Source of the DNA: Neoarius graeffei
Taxonomy: Eukaryota > Chordata > Actinopteri > Siluriformes > Ariidae
NCBI RefSeq assembly: GCF_027579695.1
Contig: NC_083583.1
Coordinates: 7,157,658-7,221,657, forward strand
Length of the DNA stretch: 64,000 nt
Reading direction: 5' to 3'
Made by a program: the position numbers and the translations under genes. A model generated the notes under the pieces. It was not told the DNA's origin and did not search any database. It saw nothing but the letters and a program-made list of their open reading frames with translations. Below are positions 60,400-64,000 of the stretch, piece by piece (positions within the stretch are counted from its first letter, which is position 1; the number at the start of each line of letters is the position of its first letter).

Positions 60400-60426
60400 T
60401 ATTATTATTATTATTATTATTATTAT
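60400..60426. repeat. (ATT)n microsatellite
   Basis: Nine ATT triplets directly after the SINE target duplication. Confidence 0.9.
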
Positions 60427-61462
60427 CCTAACAATTTTAGGACACTATTTCTCCCTCTCTCCCCCAGTCATTACCACATTTCACATGAAGAATACCTCTG
60501 GGCTGAATTAAGTTGCTATGACTTTTAGTGCTGATCTGGATCACTGAACTGGAATGATCCATGAAAAACAGGCTTTTTTCCTCACTAAGCATCATTCCCT
60601 ATCGCTTACCATTCTGGATCTATCAGGTATGGTGACCAGACGTCCCAGTTTGTAACTTTAATCACGGTATCTATCTATCTACTAATTCTTATTCTCTTAA
60701 AGTTTTTTTTTAGGATGCTGTTTCTCCCTCAGTTTTCAGCCAATCATCACCAAATTTCACATGAAGAATACCTCTGGGCTGAATTACGTTGCTATGACTT
60801 GTGGTGGTGATCCGGATCACAGAACTGGAATGATCTGTGAAAAACAGGATTTTTTTCAATCACTTATGACTCTGTCATCTCATCTCATCTCATCTCATTA
60901 TCTCTAGCCGCTTTATCCTGTTCTACAGGATCGCAGGCAAGCTGGAGCCCATCCCAGCTGACTACGGGCGAAAGGCGGGGTACACCCTGGACAAGTCGCC
61001 AGGTCATCACAGGGCTGACACATAGACACAGACAACCATTCACACTCACATTCACACCTACGCTCAATTTAGAGTCACCAGTTAACCTAACCTGCATGTC
61101 TTTGGACTGTGGAGGAAACCGGAGCACCCGGAGGAAACCCACGCGGACACGGGGAGAACATGCAAACTCCGCACAGAAAGGCCCTCGTCAGCCCCGGGGC
61201 TCGAACCCAGGACCTTCTTGCTGTGAGGCGACAGCGCTAACCACTACACCACCGTGCCGCCATGACTCTGTCAATTTTCTTAATTTTTTTCAATCAAAAT
61301 TCAATTTTTTTTTTTATTTTCTTCAGGGCGGCAGGACGCAACTTTTCTTCACTAAACATCATTCTCTATCACTTACCATTCCGGATCTATAGGGTACGGT
61401 GACCAGATATCCCGGTTTGTAACAGCTAGTGCAAATTACTGTGACTTTAGTCATAGTCTCTA
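60427..61462. repeat. Two tandem copies of a roughly 280-bp repeat, second one split by a SINE
   Basis: Unit 1 at 60427-60690 and unit 2 at 60700-61462 share TTTCACATGAAGAATACCTC, GGGCTGAATTA(A/C)GTTGCTATG and ACTGGAATGATC. They also share CATTCC(C/T)TATC/CTCTATC, CTTACCATTC(T/C)GGATCTAT and GGTGACCAGA. The SINE at 60878-61261 interrupts unit 2. Confidence 0.75.
60878..61261 (-). mobile_element. DANA/mermaid-type SINE, full length
   Basis: Tail with four ATCTC repeats at the left, head at the right. Perfect 12-bp duplications ATGACTCTGTCA lie at 60866-60877 and 61262-61273. Confidence 0.94.
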
Positions 61463-61816
61463 TCTAGTTAACATCCATCCATCCATTATCCGTAACCACT
61501 TATCCTGAACAGGGCCGTGGGCAAGCTGGAGCCTATCCCAGCTGACTATGGGTGAGAGGCGGGGTACACCCTGGACAAGTCACCAGGTCATCGCAGGGCT
61601 GACACACAGAGACAAACAACCATTCACACCTACGGTCAATTTAGAGCCACCGATTAGCCTAACCTGCATGTCTTTGGACTGTGGGGGAAACCGGAGCACC
61701 CGGAGGAAACCCACGCGGACACGGGGAGAACATGCAAACTCCACACAGAATGGCCCCTGTCGGCTACTGGGCTCGAACCGAGAACCTTCTTGCTGTGAGG
61801 CGACAGTGCTAACCAC

Positions 61817-62431
61817 TAGGGATGAGCGAGTACAGCATTATCTGTATCTGTTAACCATATGAATTATCTGTATCCGTATCCGTACTCGGAGTGTGCGGGG
61901 CCTAACCTGGAAGTGGGCGGGATTTAACCCAGAAGTGGGTCTGGTTGTCCTGAAACGGGCGTGGCTTTAACCAGTATGTTATTGTAAGCATGCAATTGAT
62001 ATGGGTTGATCAGAAATTGTTATATTTATTGTTGATTAGAAAACTATTTACAGGACAGCATCAGCATTGAGCTTCAGATCAATGGTTTTGATCACGATAG
62101 CAAACGAAGTATTTACAGAACAAGTTTTGCAACAATGAATACAATACATGCGGTTGCAATTATGAAATGTAATGAACAAGAGTTTTCATACTCAACATAA
62201 CTTTCTTTTTTAACTTTTTTTTATGATGTGATTTTTTTTTTTTTGGTTCTTTTTTATTTTTTTTATTTCCACACCAGGTGTGTGTGTGCGAGTGTGTGTG
62301 TGTATGTAGCTTAATTTGTAATATTATTTACACCACTACTACCTAGAAAGTGTTAAACACTCAGTGCATGAAGTAAAATAAAACTGGTTAGAGCCAACTG
62401 ACGATTTAAAAAAAAAAAAACTCCAACGACC

Positions 62432-62466
<35 letters not shown>

Positions 62467-62975
62467 TGTAGCTTAATTTGTAATACTTATACCACTACTA
62501 CCTTTATTTTTACATGAATTACAGCAAGAAAGTGTCAGACACTCAATGCGTGAAGTAAAAAAAAATGTTTTTAACCGGCGGTTAAAAAAAGAAAAAAAAT
62601 CTCCGACAGGCAGAGACGCAACGCGAGTCGCTTTCTACCAAGCACCACGTCTGAACGAACCCACGTTTACCAGAACTCTACTGGTTATAAGTAAGTACAA
62701 ACTGAAATAAAAACAAACTTGAAGCTGAAGAAACCCAAAACGTTAACGGAAAAGAGCTGCGAATCTGAGTGACTGAGGGAGAGACAGAGAGCTGTTCTCT
62801 GTGTGAGTGAGCAGAGCGGTGTGTGTAGGGGAGGGGCGCTGTGACGCTGTGTGAGGATTTTCGTTCAGGCCGAGCACAGATATTGACTCGTATTACTCGT
62901 ATAATACTCGTACTCGGCAAAAGTGCTTTATCCGTACCGGATACTCGTTTCAGCCAAGTATCCGGCTCAACTCTA
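61817..62975. mobile_element. hAT-like non-autonomous element
   Basis: 1159 bp. Perfect 8-bp duplications CTAACCAC lie at 61809-61816 and 62976-62983. The left end TAGGGATGAGCGAGTAC resembles the complement of the right end (TAGAGTTGAGCCGGATAC), as in hAT elements. Subterminal CCGTACTCG-type motifs occur at both sides. Internally, a segment with AGCTTAATTTGTAAT, ACCACTACTACCT and GTGAAGTAAA or variants is present twice (62308-62415 and 62467-62600), separated by a (GA)n run. No transposase frame. Confidence 0.88.
62434..62464. repeat. (GA)n microsatellite
   Basis: About 15 GA dinucleotides between the two internal repeats of the hAT-like element. Confidence 0.93.
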
Positions 62976-63012
62976 CTAACCACTGCACCACCGTGCCACC
63001 TCTAGTTAACAT

Positions 63013-63451
63013 TTGTAGTTATAATGTGGTGGAACATTCATGAAACAAGTTAGTTCCTTTTATCTGTAGAAAATTTGTAGCATTTTCTCAAAAGCCTTTC
63101 CTTTTTGCGTTAAGAAGGCAGAAGTGCAGCTTGTAGTAGCTTGTAATGTCACAGAGAAATCACAAAGTGGAAAAAATTGCAGAAAACTTGCGCTAACGCT
63201 AACACTGGAGACTCCTCCTATAAATGTTAAAGAAACATATCTGAATAGAAAACTCAATCATATCAGCAATTGCATGCGTTTTTGTGATGTGAATGAGCTG
63301 TTACTATAGAAATGGTAACGCATTTGATTCAAGATTCAAGATTTTTATTTGTCATATACACAATAACAGACACAGCGGTTTATTATTGGGTAATGAAATT
63401 CTTATTTTGCAACTGCCCGACCAAACTACGCTTACCAAAATAAAAAGAAAT
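63013..63451. other. Unique DNA and possible old repeat end
   Basis: 63335-63420 (AAGATTCAAGATTTTTATTTG, GTAATGAAATTCTTATTTTGC) resembles a common fish repeat whose other part may continue after the SINE at 63452. No gene. Confidence 0.4.
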
Positions 63452-63850
63452 ATCTCATCTCATTATCTCTAGCCGCTTTATCCTGTTCTACAGGGTCGCA
63501 GGCAAGCTGGAGCCCATCCCAGCTGACTACGGGCGAAAGGCGGGGTACACCCTGGACAAGTCGCCAGGTCATCACAGGGCTGACACATAGACACAGACAA
63601 CCATTCACACTCACATTCACACCTACGCTCAATTTAGAGTCACCAGTTAACCTAACCTGCATGTCTTTGGACTGTGGGGGAAACCGGAGCACCCGGAGGA
63701 AACCCACGCGGACACGGGGAGAACATGCAAACTCTGCACAGAAAGGCCCTCGCCGGCCACGGAGCTCGAACCCAGGACCTTCTTGCTGTGAGGCGACAGC
63801 GCTAACCACTAAACCACCGTGCTGCCCCCCACTACACCACCAGTGCCACC
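63452..63850 (-). mobile_element. DANA/mermaid-type SINE with a duplicated head end
   Basis: A full-length SINE (tail at 63452, head with GCTAACCACTAAACC at about 63812), followed by a second partial head end CACTACACCACCAGTGCCACC at 63830-63850. Target duplications are not seen. The extra piece suggests a small tandem duplication, or that this copy landed in an older SINE end. Confidence 0.88.
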
Positions 63851-64000
63851 CCTATATATAAAATATGAAATATAAAGTGCATATGGAATGCAAAATATAA
63901 AGGTAGAGTGAAAAATGAAGATAACATTTAAAAAAAAAAAGGAGAGGCAAACAAACAATGTGCAAACATAGAGGTAGATGAGAACGTGTGCATTAATATA

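Larger units (their letters stand above)
61475..63000 (-). mobile_element. DANA/mermaid-type SINE split by a hAT-like element
   Basis: The SINE tail and core lie at 61475-61816 and the last part of the head (CACTGCACCACCGTGCCACC) at 62981-63000. The SINE's own 12-bp duplications TCTAGTTAACAT remain at 61463-61474 and 63001-63012. The hAT-like element sits inside the A-box region. Confidence 0.92.

Overview
The window is vertebrate nuclear DNA from a ray-finned fish. It holds the 5' coding part of one host gene, zfhx3 (ATBF1), on the + strand, inside very long introns packed with transposons. The fish assignment rests on the ZFHX3 protein and on the repeats: tRNA-derived SINEs of the DANA/mermaid type, several Tc1 families, TTAA-target DNA elements, and PIF/Harbinger- and hAT-type non-autonomous elements. 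The mix reminds me of ostariophysan and especially catfish genomes, but that is recollection and not proven here.

zfhx3: a 5' exon junction lies at 30508/30509. The first coding exon runs 30545-33608 (residues 1-1021 plus one base). A 2.9-kb intron follows, then the second coding exon 36497-36993 (residues 1022-1187), then an intron that is still open at 64000. The joined reading frame matches ZFHX3 rather than its paralogue ZFHX4 across the splice. Eight C2H2-type zinc-finger motifs are encoded here. The homeodomains and C-terminal fingers must lie beyond the window. Three upstream ATGs sit in the last 36 bases of the 5' UTR.

1-30.5 kb (upstream intron or 5' flank): five Tc1-type elements with TA target duplications. 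These are 1928-3528, 5278-6883 (uninterrupted 375-codon transposase frame), 14280-15876 (same family, 8-bp deletion), 17564-19189 (rebuilt with 409-bp inverted arms) and 27348-28948 (two stop codons only). Between them lie SINEs, hairpin MITEs, two families of TTAA-flanked elements, a GC-rich block at 23.3-23.5 kb that could be an upstream exon or promoter, and some unique DNA.

37-64 kb (third intron): no exon seen. It holds SINEs, a roughly 170-bp tandem array inside an old SINE, a 298-bp PIF/Harbinger-like MITE, a second copy of each TTAA family, a near-perfect 57-bp palindrome, and a dense nest at 56-64 kb. In that nest SINEs are themselves interrupted by a PIF/Harbinger-like element (57621-58339) and a hAT-like element (61817-62975), each with intact target duplications.

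I found no bacterial-style system, CRISPR array, virus or functional RNA gene. The most unusual objects are the foldback Tc1, the Tc1 whose internal direct repeat doubles as transposase coding sequence, the nested insertions that give a relative age order, and the uORF cluster at the zfhx3 start.
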